The notes under the pieces are model-generated. The model saw nothing but the letters and a program-made list of their open reading frames with translations, did no database searches and was not told the DNA's origin. The position numbers were made by a program, and so were the translations under genes. DNA of 64,000 nucleotides from CBDHCC01 sp965261015. Lineage in GTDB: Bacteria; Pseudomonadota; Alphaproteobacteria; Sphingomonadales; Sphingomonadaceae. Positions 8,695-17,533 of the stretch are shown piece by piece. How positions within the stretch are numbered: the stretch's first letter is position 1; every line of letters begins with the position of its first letter. The DNA is taken from positions 1,612,001 to 1,676,000 of the forward strand of contig CBDHCC010000001.1 in the NCBI GenBank assembly GCA_965261015.1, written 5' to 3'.

Positions 8695-9749
8695 AGCGCT
8701 GCGAGCACCGACAGCAGCAGGCTGGTGGCCGTCGCCACCCCGATGACGGCGAGCGGCCGCGGCCCGCTGACCAAAAGCTCGCGCAAAGGAGAGCGGATCC
8801 CGATCGCCGTGACGGAGCAGGCGAGCAGCGCGGACGCGGCGGTCTGCGCCCCGCGGCCGACCGGCAGAGGCACCCAGCCGAGCGAATTGGCACCCGCCAG
8901 CAGGAAGAAGCCCACGACGAACCAGGGCAGCAGCGCGGCGCGGGAGCCGCCCTCGACCCGCCCGAACGCCAGCGGCAGCAGGGCGAGCACGGGGGCGAGC
9001 AGGGCCACGCGGGTCAGCTTGACCACCGTGGCGACCTCCCCCGCGCCCTGCGAAAAGGCGAAGCCCGCACCCAGGGACTGCGCCACGTCGTGGATGGACG
9101 CACCCAGCAGGAACCCCGCCTGCGCGTCGGTCAGAGACAAGGCCCGCGCCAGCACGGGATAGGCGACCATCGCCAGCGCGCTCATCGCCGACAGTCCGAC
9201 CAGCACCAGGGTCAGCTGAGCCTGGCCCAGGCGCTTGGTGCCCAGGGTCGTCGCGATCGACAGCGCCGCCGACGCGCCGCAGATGGCGACCGATCCGCCG
9301 CCCAGTGTGCCGAAGGGCGCCCCCAGCTTCAGTGCGCGCGCCGTCAGCACTCCGGACGCCAGCGTCGCCGCCACGATCCCGGCGATCGCCAGCAGCGCCG
9401 AACCGCCCAACGTGGCGATCTGCCCGAAAGTCACCCGCACGCCGATCAGCACGATGCCGACACGCAGCAGGGTCCGCGATGCGAACACCAGCCCCGCGGT
9501 CAGCCGATCGTCCTCGCCCAGGAAATTGAGCGCGAGACCGATCAGCAGCGCCAGCAGCGTGACGGGCGCGCCATAGTGATCCGCCAGGAACCCCGCCGCC
9601 AGGCTGCCGGCGATCGCCACCGTCAGGCCCGGCAGCAGGGCCGCGGCCGAGTGGCGGTGCCCCCGCCCATCCGCCGGCACATCGTTGTAGAGGTCGGCGG
9701 CCAAAGCGGTCGGCGGCTCGCCCGGCGCTGGCCGGCGCACGCCCGTCAC
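8679..9749 (-). CDS. YeiH-family putative sulfate exporter / integral membrane protein
   Basis: 356 aa, about ten transmembrane segments, matching the UPF0324/YeiH family (PSE transporter). Characteristic stretches are ALLIGLALNFLGED, GIVLIGVRVTFGQI, GGGSVAICGASAALS and GASIHDVAQSLGAGF. The family is annotated as putative sulfate exporters, with weak experimental support. The start is GTG 9749, sharing one base with the TAG stop of trxB (TAGTG), so it is coupled to trxB. A much longer open frame upstream is the antisense-like frame inside trxB and is not credible. It converges with the hydrolase gene at its 3' end. Confidence 0.84.
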   Translation of the reverse strand: MTGVRRPAPGEPPTALAADLYNDVPADGRGHRHSAAALLPGLTVAIAGSLAAGFLADHYGAPVTLLALLIGLALNFLGEDDRLTAGLVFASRTLLRVGIVLIGVRVTFGQIATLGGSALLAIAGIVAATLASGVLTARALKLGAPFGTLGGGSVAICGASAALSIATTLGTKRLGQAQLTLVLVGLSAMSALAMVAYPVLARALSLTDAQAGFLLGASIHDVAQSLGAGFAFSQGAGEVATVVKLTRVALLAPVLALLPLAFGRVEGGSRAALLPWFVVGFFLLAGANSLGWVPLPVGRGAQTAASALLACSVTAIGIRSPLRELLVSGPRPLAVIGVATATSLLLSVLAALYVVA

Positions 9750-10735
9750 TACTCGGCTGCCAGCAACTCCGCCTTCTGCTTGTTGGCGAGGTAATCCTGC
9801 TCCTCCAGGAACGCCTCGGCGTCCAGTGCCGCCATGCAGCCGGTGCCCGCCGCCGTGACGGCCTGCCGATAATGCTGGTCCATGACGTCGCCGCACGCGA
9901 ACACGCCCTCCACACTGGTCTTGGTCGTGCCGGGCGTCACCGCGACATAGCCATCGTCGAGCGTCAGCTGTCCTGAGAACAATTCGGTCGCCGGCGAATG
10001 GCCGATCGCGACGAAGCCGCCCTCGGCCTCGACATGGCTCCGCTCCCCCGTCTCGGTGTCGACGAGATCGACGCCGACCAGCCCCTCCGGTGTGCCGCCG
10101 CTCACGAAGGTCTCGACCCGCTTGTTCCACAGCACGCGGATCTTGTCGTTGGCGTGCAGCCGGTCCTGCAGGATCTTCTCCGCTCGCAGGCTGTCGCGAC
10201 GATGGATCAGGGTGACGTCGTGCGAGTGGTTGGTGAGGTACAAAGCCTCTTCGACCGCCGTGTTGCCGCCGCCGATCACGACGACTTTCTTGCCGCGATA
10301 GAAAAAGCCGTCGCACGTCGCGCAGGCCGACACGCCTTTGCCCTTCAACGCCTCTTCGCTGTCCAGACCCAGCCAGCGCGCCTGGGCACCGGTGGCGACG
10401 ATCAGGGTATCGCAGACATACACGGTGCCGGAGTCGCCATGGAGGCGGAACGGCCGCTCGCTCAGATCGACGCGTGCGATGTGATCGTACATCAGCTGCG
10501 TGCCGACCGCCTCGGCCTGGGCCGACATCTCCTCCATCAGCCACGGGCCCTGAATGACATCGCGGAACCCGGGATAGTTCTCCACGTCCGTGGTGGTCGT
10601 CAGCTGCCCACCGGGCGCCATCCCCTGGACCAGGATGGGCGCGTGGCCGGCGCGCGCGGCGTAGATGGCGGCGGTCAAGCCGCCCGGGCCGGAACCCAGT
10701 ATCAGGACACGGGCGGAATGGGTGGCGTTGGTCAT
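9749..10735 (-). CDS. trxB: Thioredoxin-disulfide reductase
   Basis: FAD/NADPH flavoenzyme reducing thioredoxin, 328 aa. The FAD-binding GSGPGGL is near residues 14-20. The redox pair CATC is Cys138/Cys141, and the NADPH-binding GGGNTAVEEAL and C-terminal FACGDVMDQHYRQAVTAAG FAD block are present. Start ATG 10735 is preceded by AAGGAG. Further upstream in-frame codons are not family-like. It overlaps the downstream YeiH-type gene by one base. The divergent gene is rph. Confidence 0.95.
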   Translation of the reverse strand: MTNATHSARVLILGSGPGGLTAAIYAARAGHAPILVQGMAPGGQLTTTTDVENYPGFRDVIQGPWLMEEMSAQAEAVGTQLMYDHIARVDLSERPFRLHGDSGTVYVCDTLIVATGAQARWLGLDSEEALKGKGVSACATCDGFFYRGKKVVVIGGGNTAVEEALYLTNHSHDVTLIHRRDSLRAEKILQDRLHANDKIRVLWNKRVETFVSGGTPEGLVGVDLVDTETGERSHVEAEGGFVAIGHSPATELFSGQLTLDDGYVAVTPGTTKTSVEGVFACGDVMDQHYRQAVTAAGTGCMAALDAEAFLEEQDYLANKQKAELLAAE

Positions 10736-10853
10736 CGGCGGCGCGCTCCTTGTTCGGCCCGGCAGATAGGAACCCGCAGCGGCCGTGTCACGCACAGGCT
10801 GGCAAGGCCACGCCCCCTCCCCTACAGCGCCGCCACAGCTTCAGGAGAACACC

Positions 10854-11567
10854 ATGCGACCCTCTGGCCGCGCGCCCGACGAGATGCGCGCCGTCTCATT
10901 CGAGACGAACTTCACCCGCCACGCGGAGGGATCGGTGCTCGCGTCCTTCGGCGACACCCGGGTGCTGGTCACCGCGTCCGTGGAAGAGCGTCTGCCACCC
11001 TGGCTGCGCGGCAAGGGTCAGGGTTGGGTCACCGCGGAGTATGGGATGCTGCCCCGCGCCACCCACACGCGCGGCAATCGCGAAGCGGCGCGCGGCAAGC
11101 AGTCCGGGCGGACGCAGGAGATCCAGCGGCTGATCGGACGGTCCGCGCGCGCCGCGTGCGATCTGCAGCGGCTGGGCGAGCGGCAGATCACCCTGGATTG
11201 CGACGTGCTCCAGGCGGACGGCGGCACCCGGACGGCGGCGATCAGCGGTGCCTGGGTGGCTCTGCGCCTGGCCGTGAACGGCCTGATGACGGCGGGCAAG
11301 CTGACCGCAGACCCGCTGACCCATCAGGTCACCGCCGTCTCGTGCGGCGTTCATTCCGGCACCCCGGTGCTGGACCTGGACTATGACGAGGACTCCGCCG
11401 CGGACGCCGACGCCAATTTCGTGCTTTTGGGCGACGGTCGGCTGGTGGAGGTGCAGGCCACCGCCGAGCACGACGCGTTCGAGGAGGAAGTGCTGCTGCG
11501 CCTCCTTCGACTGGCGCGGATCGGGTGCGACGGCATCGCGGCGGCGCAGCGGCGCGCGGTCGCGTGA
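10854..11567 (+). CDS. rph: Ribonuclease PH
   Basis: Phosphorolytic 3'-5' exoribonuclease that trims tRNA 3' ends, 237 aa, the usual length. It begins MRPSGRAPDEMR, with AGGAGA correctly spaced upstream, and carries the conserved RATHTRGNREA, GRSARAACDL, ITLDCDVLQADGGTRTA and NFV..GDGRLVEVQATAE segments. It is the first gene of an rph-rdgB-hemW operon and overlaps rdgB by GTGA. Confidence 0.96.
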   Translation: MRPSGRAPDEMRAVSFETNFTRHAEGSVLASFGDTRVLVTASVEERLPPWLRGKGQGWVTAEYGMLPRATHTRGNREAARGKQSGRTQEIQRLIGRSARAACDLQRLGERQITLDCDVLQADGGTRTAAISGAWVALRLAVNGLMTAGKLTADPLTHQVTAVSCGVHSGTPVLDLDYDEDSAADADANFVLLGDGRLVEVQATAEHDAFEEEVLLRLLRLARIGCDGIAAAQRRAVA

Positions 11568-12247
11568 CCCCCTTCTCCCCCGGCCGCCAGGCGGTCCGTT
11601 CGCTAGAGCCCGGGCGGCTGGTCATCGCCAGTCACAATCCCGGCAAGGTGCGGGAGATCGAAGCGCTGCTGCGGCCGTTCGGCATGGAGGCGGTGGCGGC
11701 GGCCACGCTGGATCTGCCGGAGCCGGAGGAGACGGGCACGACCTTCGTGGCCAATGCCGAACTGAAGGCGCGAATGGCCGCCGACCTGTCCGGCCTGCCG
11801 GCGCTGTCCGACGACAGCGGCGTGGTGGCGGAGGCGCTGGGCGATCTGCCGGGCATCGACACGGCCCTCTGGGCGCTCGCGGACTTTCGCCCGCCGGTCA
11901 CTGGATGCGAGGGGCTGGTCCATCCGACGGGACAGGGCCGCGACTTCGGGTTCGCCATGCGGCGGCTGGAGCAGGCGCTCAAGACGGTGAAGCCGGAGGC
12001 GAGTCGCTCGGCCCGCTTCGTCTGCACGCTTTGCCTCGCCTGGCCCGACGGGCACACGGAGAGTTGGGAAGGGAGAGTGCACGGCACCCTGGTGTGGCCA
12101 CCCCGCGGGGAGAACGGTTTCGGCTTCGATCCGATGTTCGTGCCCGACGGCGCCACGCGCACCTACGGCGAAATGGCGCCGGAGGACAAGCACGCCGACG
12201 ACCATCGCGCCCGGGCCTTTCGCCAGCTGGTGCGCGACGCTCTCTGA
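11564..12247 (+). CDS. rdgB: XTP/dITP diphosphatase (non-canonical purine NTP pyrophosphatase)
   Basis: Removes inosine and xanthosine triphosphates from the nucleotide pool. 227 aa. Key blocks are IASHNPGKVREIE near the N-terminus, LSDDSGVVAEALGDLPG, GFGFDPMFVPDG, and a C-terminal DDHRARAFRQL where many homologs have KNxxSHRxxA. The GTG start at 11564 overlaps the rph stop. The pairing rph-rdgB-hemW is common in alphaproteobacteria. It has an insertion-like stretch after SGVVAEALGDLPGIDTALWAL. Confidence 0.94.
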   Translation: MTPFSPGRQAVRSLEPGRLVIASHNPGKVREIEALLRPFGMEAVAAATLDLPEPEETGTTFVANAELKARMAADLSGLPALSDDSGVVAEALGDLPGIDTALWALADFRPPVTGCEGLVHPTGQGRDFGFAMRRLEQALKTVKPEASRSARFVCTLCLAWPDGHTESWEGRVHGTLVWPPRGENGFGFDPMFVPDGATRTYGEMAPEDKHADDHRARAFRQLVRDAL

Positions 12248-12253
12248 GGCCGG

Positions 12254-13426
12254 ATGACGAACGACCCCACTGCTGAGGCGAGCCACGCAGAGTCCGGCGC
12301 GCCGCTCGCCCTCTACGTCCATTGGCCGTTCTGCGTCAGCCGGTGTCCTTATTGCGACTTCAACGCCCATGTCCGCGCGACGGTGGATCAGGAGGCTTGG
12401 CGGCAGGCCCTGCTGACGGACCTGGCCTGGGAGGCCGAGGTGGTCGGTCATCGGCCGCTGGGGTCGATCTTCTTCGGCGGAGGCACGCCGTCCCTGATGC
12501 CGCCCGCCACCGTGGCAGCGATCGTCCGCGCGGCGACCGACCTGTTCGCTCCCCTCCCGTCGCTCGAAGTGACGCTCGAGGCGAACCCCTCGTCCGTCGA
12601 GGCGGCGCGGTTCGCCGATTTGGCCCAGGCCGGCGTGAACCGGGTGTCGCTGGGTCTCCAGGCGCTGGACGACCGCGCGTTGGCGGAACTGGGTCGCGCC
12701 CACGGCGTGGCAGAGGGCTTGGCGGCCCTGGACCTGGCTCAGCGCGTCTTCCCTCGGGTCAGCTTCGACCTGATCACCGCACGATCCGGGCAGACCGTCG
12801 CTGAGTGGGAGGCGGAACTGGCGCGCGCGCTGGCCCTCGGAACCGAGCATCTGTCGCTCTATCAGCTCACGATCGAACCGGGCACGCGCTTTGCCACCGA
12901 CGTGCGCCAGGGCCGCTTGTGCGAACTGGACGAGGACACCTCGGCCGATCTGTGGGCCGTGACCCGGCAACGCACCGCGGCGGCTGGACTGCCGGCGTAC
13001 GAGGTGTCGAACCACGCCCGAGCCGGAGCGGAAAGCCGACACAATCTCGCCTGCTGGCGGGGCTCGGATTACCTCGGCATCGGCCCCGGCGCGCACGGAC
13101 GCCGGAGCGGCGCCGCCACGGAGCGACACCGCAAGCCGGAGAACTGGATCGCCGCCATTGCCCGCAATGGGCATGGCCTGCGCGCGGAACGCCGGCTGGA
13201 CGCGGGCGAGCGGGCGACCGAGACGCTGCTGACGGCGCTGCGCCTGCGCGAGGGTGTGGACCTGTCGCGATCGGTGGAGGGACGGTGCCTGAGCGATCTG
13301 GTGGACGAGCGCGCGGTGGCGCGCCTGCGAGATCAGGGGCTGGTGACGATGTCCGGCGACAGTCTGGCGGTGAGCGAGGCGGGCATGCCCGTGCTCAACA
13401 GCGTGATCGCCGCGCTGATCGCCTGA
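12254..13426 (+). CDS. hemW: Radical SAM heme chaperone HemW
   Basis: 390 aa. The radical SAM cluster motif CxxxCxxC is at Cys27/Cys31/Cys34 (FCVSRCPYC), followed by GGGTPSLM and the HemW-specific pattern HLSLYQLTIEPGT and DYLGIGPGAHGR. The family inserts heme into respiratory enzymes. Older annotation as oxygen-independent coproporphyrinogen oxidase is not favoured, because the extra N-terminal residues needed by HemN are absent. It lies six bases after rdgB and is convergent with the lipoprotein gene. Confidence 0.93.
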   Translation: MTNDPTAEASHAESGAPLALYVHWPFCVSRCPYCDFNAHVRATVDQEAWRQALLTDLAWEAEVVGHRPLGSIFFGGGTPSLMPPATVAAIVRAATDLFAPLPSLEVTLEANPSSVEAARFADLAQAGVNRVSLGLQALDDRALAELGRAHGVAEGLAALDLAQRVFPRVSFDLITARSGQTVAEWEAELARALALGTEHLSLYQLTIEPGTRFATDVRQGRLCELDEDTSADLWAVTRQRTAAAGLPAYEVSNHARAGAESRHNLACWRGSDYLGIGPGAHGRRSGAATERHRKPENWIAAIARNGHGLRAERRLDAGERATETLLTALRLREGVDLSRSVEGRCLSDLVDERAVARLRDQGLVTMSGDSLAVSEAGMPVLNSVIAALIA

Positions 13427-13435
13427 TCGCTGGTG

Positions 13436-14653
13436 TCAGAAGCGCTTGGGTGCGGGGTCCACGACCCGCTCCTGACCACCGCCCAGACGCTTCACATCCA
13501 AGGCACGTTCGGCCACTGGACCGCCCGAAAAGCGGAACGCGCCATCCACCCCGGCGAACCCGCCGGCGTCGCGCAACTCCCTTAGCGGAAAGGCCGTGTC
13601 CGGGCGCCAGTCGCGCGCGATCTTCGTCGCCAGCAGGACCGCGTCGTAGCCCAGGCTGGACAGTCGATAGGGCGGTCGGTTGAAGCGGTCGCGATATTTC
13701 GCCGCCAGCTGCTCGTAGAGCGCGTCGTTGACGCTGGCGAACAGAGCGCCTTCGAAATTCGGATCGTCGCGCAGCGCCCGCTCCGTGTTCCAGAGCTCCG
13801 TACCCAGGATCGTGGGCGAACCCAGGCCCGCCTTTTTCAGGGCGGCGACCACGGCGACGGCGCTGCGGCCGCTATCCGCGATCATCACCGCGTCGACTGC
13901 GCCGGCGGCCACCAGCGCACGCGCGGCGGCGTTCACCGAGGGCTGGCCGCTGCCGTAACGCTGCGCGGTCACGACCTGCCCTCCCCCGTCGCGCACGGCG
14001 GAGGCGAAGGCGGCCGTCGCGCGATCGCCGTACATTCCCTCCGGCGCCATGATGGCGAAGCGCTTGTCGCCTTGCGAGGCCGCATAGGCGACGACCCGCG
14101 TGATCGACTGGGTCGGTGTGAAGCCCAGGATGAACACACCCTCCCCCGCCGCCTCGACGTCGTTCGTGAAGGCGACCACCGGGATGTTCCGGGCGCGCGC
14201 CAGCGGAGCCACTTGGCGGACATTGTCGCTGAGCAGCGGCCCCAGGATCAGTTCCGCGCCGTCGACGAGCGCGCGCTGGGCCGCGGCGCCGACGTCGGAT
14301 CCCGTGTCGTAGATGGTCACCCGGATGGTGTCCCCCCCGGTGTCCAGCACGGCCATGTTGGCCGCATCCGCGATCGACTGGCCGATGGCGGCGTCGCGCC
14401 CGGTGGTCGGCACGAGCAGGGCGACCCGGTGACGCGATTTGTCCTGCGGCAGCACGCCGGCCTGTGGCTGGGCGACCGGCGGCGGCGCGCTGGGGATCGA
14501 GCGCGGTTGGGCAGGCTCGCCGCGTGGCACGATGCCCTTGCAACCGGCCAGCAGGGCGAGAGAGAGCAGCAGCGCGAACAGCCACAGGGGGTTGCGCGCA
14601 CCGCCCGCGCGTCCATGCTGACCCGCACCGATCCCGATCGCCGTCACACCCAT
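13436..14653 (-). CDS. Penicillin-binding protein activator, LppC/LpoA-like lipoprotein
   Basis: 405 aa. The N-terminal hydrophobic segment LWLFALLLSLALLAGC ends in a lipobox with Cys38, so it is a predicted lipoprotein. The rest is a periplasmic-binding-protein type I fold, as in the C-terminal half of LpoA (VALLVPTTGRDAAIGQSI, then GPLLSDNVRQVAPLARARNIPVVAFTND). In E. coli LpoA activates PBP1A; here the role is inferred. It lacks the N-terminal TPR half of enterobacterial LpoA, which is usual in alphaproteobacteria. The start ATG 14653 faces the divergent rsmI. This divergent lppC-rsmI-yraN arrangement is conserved across proteobacteria. Confidence 0.87.
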   Translation of the reverse strand: MGVTAIGIGAGQHGRAGGARNPLWLFALLLSLALLAGCKGIVPRGEPAQPRSIPSAPPPVAQPQAGVLPQDKSRHRVALLVPTTGRDAAIGQSIADAANMAVLDTGGDTIRVTIYDTGSDVGAAAQRALVDGAELILGPLLSDNVRQVAPLARARNIPVVAFTNDVEAAGEGVFILGFTPTQSITRVVAYAASQGDKRFAIMAPEGMYGDRATAAFASAVRDGGGQVVTAQRYGSGQPSVNAAARALVAAGAVDAVMIADSGRSAVAVVAALKKAGLGSPTILGTELWNTERALRDDPNFEGALFASVNDALYEQLAAKYRDRFNRPPYRLSSLGYDAVLLATKIARDWRPDTAFPLRELRDAGGFAGVDGAFRFSGGPVAERALDVKRLGGGQERVVDPAPKRF

Positions 14654-15523
14654 TATCCGAGTCCCCGCCTCTTGTCCGACCCGCCCGAAGCGCTGCCGCC
14701 TGGCCTGTATATCGTGGCGACCCCGATCGGCAACTTGGGCGATCTGAGTCCGCGGGCCGCCGACGTGCTGGCCCGCGCCGCCGCCGTGGCGTGCGAGGAC
14801 AGCCGGGTGACGGCCAAGCTCATCCGACACATTGGCGCGCACACGCGCCTGCTGCGCTATCACGACCATTCGGGAGAGGCGGATCGCGACGCGATCGTGC
14901 GACGCTTGGCGCATGAGGCGATCGCGCTGGTGAGCGATGCGGGCACCCCGCTGATTTCCGATCCGGGCTACAAACTGGTCCGCGCGGCGCGCGACGCAGG
15001 GCACGCTGTCGTGACGATCCCCGGCCCCAGCGCGCTGATCGCCGCGCTGACTCTCGCCGGGCTGCCGACCGATCGCTTCCTGTTTGCGGGCTTCCTGCCC
15101 ACCAAGGCCGGGGCGCGGGATCGGGCTCTGGCAGAGGTGGCTTCGCTGAAGGCGACGCTGGTCTTCTATGAGTCCGGCCCGCGCCTCGCCGCGTCGCTGC
15201 GCGCGATGGCGCAGGCGTTGGGGCCAGAACGCGACGCCGCGGTGGCGCGCGAATTAACGAAGCGGCACGAAGAGTGCGTGACCGGCACTCTGGCTTGGCT
15301 GACGGACCGCTACGCCGACACCCCGCCCAAGGGCGAGATCGTGGTGGTCGTGGCCCCGCCATCCGAGCCAACCGCGCCCGACGCCGACACGCTGGACGAC
15401 CGCCTGTTGGCGCTCTTGGCGGACCACAAGCCGTCTGTCGCGGCGGGCTTGCTGGCACGCGACAGCGGAGCGGATCGCCGTCAGCTCTATGCCCGCGCGC
15501 TGGCGCTACGAGGCGTCGAATGA
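14615..15523 (+). CDS. rsmI: 16S rRNA 2'-O-methyltransferase (cytidine 1402)
   Basis: SAM-dependent tetrapyrrole-methylase-fold enzyme methylating C1402 of 16S rRNA. Conserved blocks are LYIVATPIGNLGDLSPRA, ACEDSR, LRYHDHSGE, LVSDAGTPLISDPGY, IPGPSALIAAL, FAGFLP and VFYESGPRL. The start is uncertain. ATG 14615 gives 302 aa but overlaps the divergent lipoprotein gene by 39 bases, while TTG 14672 avoids the overlap. Neither has a strong Shine-Dalgarno. The end overlaps yraN as ATGA. Confidence 0.92.
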   Translation: MLTRTDPDRRHTHYPSPRLLSDPPEALPPGLYIVATPIGNLGDLSPRAADVLARAAAVACEDSRVTAKLIRHIGAHTRLLRYHDHSGEADRDAIVRRLAHEAIALVSDAGTPLISDPGYKLVRAARDAGHAVVTIPGPSALIAALTLAGLPTDRFLFAGFLPTKAGARDRALAEVASLKATLVFYESGPRLAASLRAMAQALGPERDAAVARELTKRHEECVTGTLAWLTDRYADTPPKGEIVVVVAPPSEPTAPDADTLDDRLLALLADHKPSVAAGLLARDSGADRRQLYARALALRGVE

Positions 15524-15879
15524 CCACGCTGCGCCGCAAGCAGGCGGAGATGCGCGGCCGTCGGGGGGAGGATCAGGCCGCCGACTGGCTGATCGAACGC
15601 GGCTGGATGGTCCTCGCCCGCCGAGTCCGAACGAAGGTGGGAGAGATCGACCTGATCGTGCGGCGCGAGGCGCTGGTCGCATTCGTGGAGGTGAAGACCC
15701 GCCGCTCGGAGGCCGCCCTGGTGAACGCGATCGACGAACGTCGCCTGGCGCGCGTCGCGGCGGCTGCGGAGCTGGTCTGGAGCGACTGGGTGGCGCAGGG
15801 CGAGGATGGGCGCATCGACGTGCTGTTGCTGGCTCCCGGCGCGAGCCCCCGGCACATCGTCAATGCCTGGATCGGCTAG
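15520..15879 (+). CDS. YraN family protein (UPF0102, endonuclease-like)
   Basis: 119 aa, PD-(D/E)XK-like fold. GRRGEDQAADWLIERGW is followed by the catalytic-like pattern EIDLIVRREALVAFVEVKTR, where Asp and ExK are preserved. The molecular role is not established in the literature I know. The conserved genomic link to rsmI is present: the start overlaps the rsmI stop in an ATGA. The next 102 bases (15880-15981) contain nothing I recognise apart from the gshB ribosome-binding region. Confidence 0.9.
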   Translation: MTTLRRKQAEMRGRRGEDQAADWLIERGWMVLARRVRTKVGEIDLIVRREALVAFVEVKTRRSEAALVNAIDERRLARVAAAAELVWSDWVAQGEDGRIDVLLLAPGASPRHIVNAWIG

Positions 15880-15981
15880 CCCTGGCCCCGCGGTCGAGCG
15901 GCGTTCGCCCGCAAGCGCAGCCGCCGAAGCGTCCGGTGGGCGGGCGGTGACACCCTCCCTCAAGGTCGCTAGGGCGCTGAG

Positions 15982-16935
15982 ATGACTCTCACCGTCGCCT
16001 ACCAGATGGATCCGCTCGAACGGCTGAACCTGGCCGGGGACTCCACGGTGGCGATGATCCGATCCGGACAGCGCCGGGGCTATCGTCAGTTCCACTATCG
16101 ACCGGACGACCTGACGTGGGTCGCCGAAAGGCTGGTCGCCCGCGCGCGACCGCTGGAGTTCGAGGGAGACGGCGTCCGCCTGGGCGATCCCGTTCGCCTG
16201 GATCTGGGCCGCGATGCGGACATCGTGTGGATGCGGCAGGACCCCCCCTTCGACCTCGGCTACATCACGGCGACACACCTGCTGGATCGGATCGCGGGCG
16301 AGACCCTGGTGCTGAACGACCCCGCGGCGGTTCGCAACGCGCCCGAAAAGGTGTTCGTGCTCGATTACGCACGTTTCATGCCGCCGACGATGATCACGCG
16401 TTCGCTGGAGGAGGCGCGCTCGTTCCTGGCGCGGCACGGCGAGATCGTCGTCAAGCCGCTGCACGGCAACGGCGGCAAGGCCATCTTCCGAATCGGCCGG
16501 GACGGCGCCAACCTCTCGGCCTTGATCGAGGTGTTCAACGCCTCCTATCGCGAAGGACACATGGTGCAGGCGTTCCTGCCCTCGGTGGTCAAAGGGGACA
16601 AGCGCATCGTTCTTGTGGACGGCGTGGTGGCCGGGGCTGTCAACCGCTTGCCCGGAGAGGGCGAGATCCGGTCGAACTTGGCGGTCGGGGGGTCGGCGGA
16701 GGCGGCCCGGCTCACGGAGCGAGAGCGCGCGATCTGCGACGCACTGGCCCCCGAGCTGAAGGCGCGTGGCCTGCTGTTCGTGGGCATCGACGTGATCGGG
16801 GGCGAGTGGTTGACGGAGATCAACGTGACCTCCCCCACCGGCATCGTCGCGATCGAGAGTTTCGACGGAACCGACGTGGCGGCGCTGATCCACGATGCGG
16901 CCGAACGTCGGCTACGGGCGTCAGGGACCGCGTGA
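15982..16935 (+). CDS. gshB: Glutathione synthase
   Basis: ATP-grasp ligase joining gamma-glutamylcysteine and glycine. 317 aa, normal length. It begins MTLTVAYQMDPLERLN, then has MRQDPPFDLGYITATHLLD, the ATP-grasp lysine block IVVKPLHGNGGKAIFRI, and the C-terminal metal/substrate block FVGIDVIGGEWLTEINVTSPTG. It overlaps the following DedA gene as GTGA. It probably forms an operon with rsmI-yraN upstream, though the 102-base gap could hold its own promoter. Confidence 0.95.
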   Translation: MTLTVAYQMDPLERLNLAGDSTVAMIRSGQRRGYRQFHYRPDDLTWVAERLVARARPLEFEGDGVRLGDPVRLDLGRDADIVWMRQDPPFDLGYITATHLLDRIAGETLVLNDPAAVRNAPEKVFVLDYARFMPPTMITRSLEEARSFLARHGEIVVKPLHGNGGKAIFRIGRDGANLSALIEVFNASYREGHMVQAFLPSVVKGDKRIVLVDGVVAGAVNRLPGEGEIRSNLAVGGSAEAARLTERERAICDALAPELKARGLLFVGIDVIGGEWLTEINVTSPTGIVAIESFDGTDVAALIHDAAERRLRASGTA

Positions 16936-17531
16936 CAGACTGGATCCTGAACCTGGTCGCACAGGGCGGCTATGCCGGGATCGCGTTCTTGATGGCGCTG
17001 GAGAATATCTTTCCGCCGATCCCCTCGGAGGTCATCATGGGTCTGGGCGGGCTGAGCGTGGCCCGGGGGACCTTTTCCCTGACGCCGCTGCTGATCGCCG
17101 GCACCGCCGGATCGGTTGCGGGCAACTATGTCTGGTACTGGGCGGGCCAGCGCATCGGCACGACCCGGCTGAAGCCCTTTATCGATCGGTGGGGCCGCTG
17201 GCTGACGATGAGCTGGGGCGACGTGGAGCGGGTGGTGGCAGTCTTCGAGCGCTGGGGCGGTCCGATCGTCTTCGTCGCGCGCTTCTCACCCTTCTTCCGC
17301 ACGATCATCTCTCTGCCGGCGGGCATGGCTCACATGAACGCGGCACGCTTTCTGATCTACACCGCCGCGGGATCGCTGATCTGGAACGCGGTGCTCGTCT
17401 GGGCGGGGTATTCGATGGGCACGCATTTCGCGGACCTGGAACGCTACACCGGGCCGGCGGCGATCGTCGTGGGAGCCGCGATCGCGATCCTCTACCTTTA
17501 TCGGGTGGTCACCTGGACCCCCCACGACTGA
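16932..17531 (+). CDS. DedA family membrane protein
   Basis: 199 aa with about five hydrophobic segments. DedA/VTT signatures are ENIFPPIPSEVIMGLGG, GNYVWYWAGQRIG and FVARFSPFFRTIISLPAGMAHM. Recent work links this superfamily to undecaprenyl-phosphate or phospholipid flipping in the inner membrane; the specific substrate here is unknown. The GTG start overlaps the gshB stop. It is convergent with xerC, with only two bases between stops. Confidence 0.9.
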   Translation: MTDWILNLVAQGGYAGIAFLMALENIFPPIPSEVIMGLGGLSVARGTFSLTPLLIAGTAGSVAGNYVWYWAGQRIGTTRLKPFIDRWGRWLTMSWGDVERVVAVFERWGGPIVFVARFSPFFRTIISLPAGMAHMNAARFLIYTAAGSLIWNAVLVWAGYSMGTHFADLERYTGPAAIVVGAAIAILYLYRVVTWTPHD

Positions 17532-17533
17532 GG

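Noticed and set aside
8356..9915. Long minus-strand frame over the YeiH-type exporter
   Set aside because: Out of frame with the clear transporter sequence and rich in Arg/Gly/Ala; a frame shadow.
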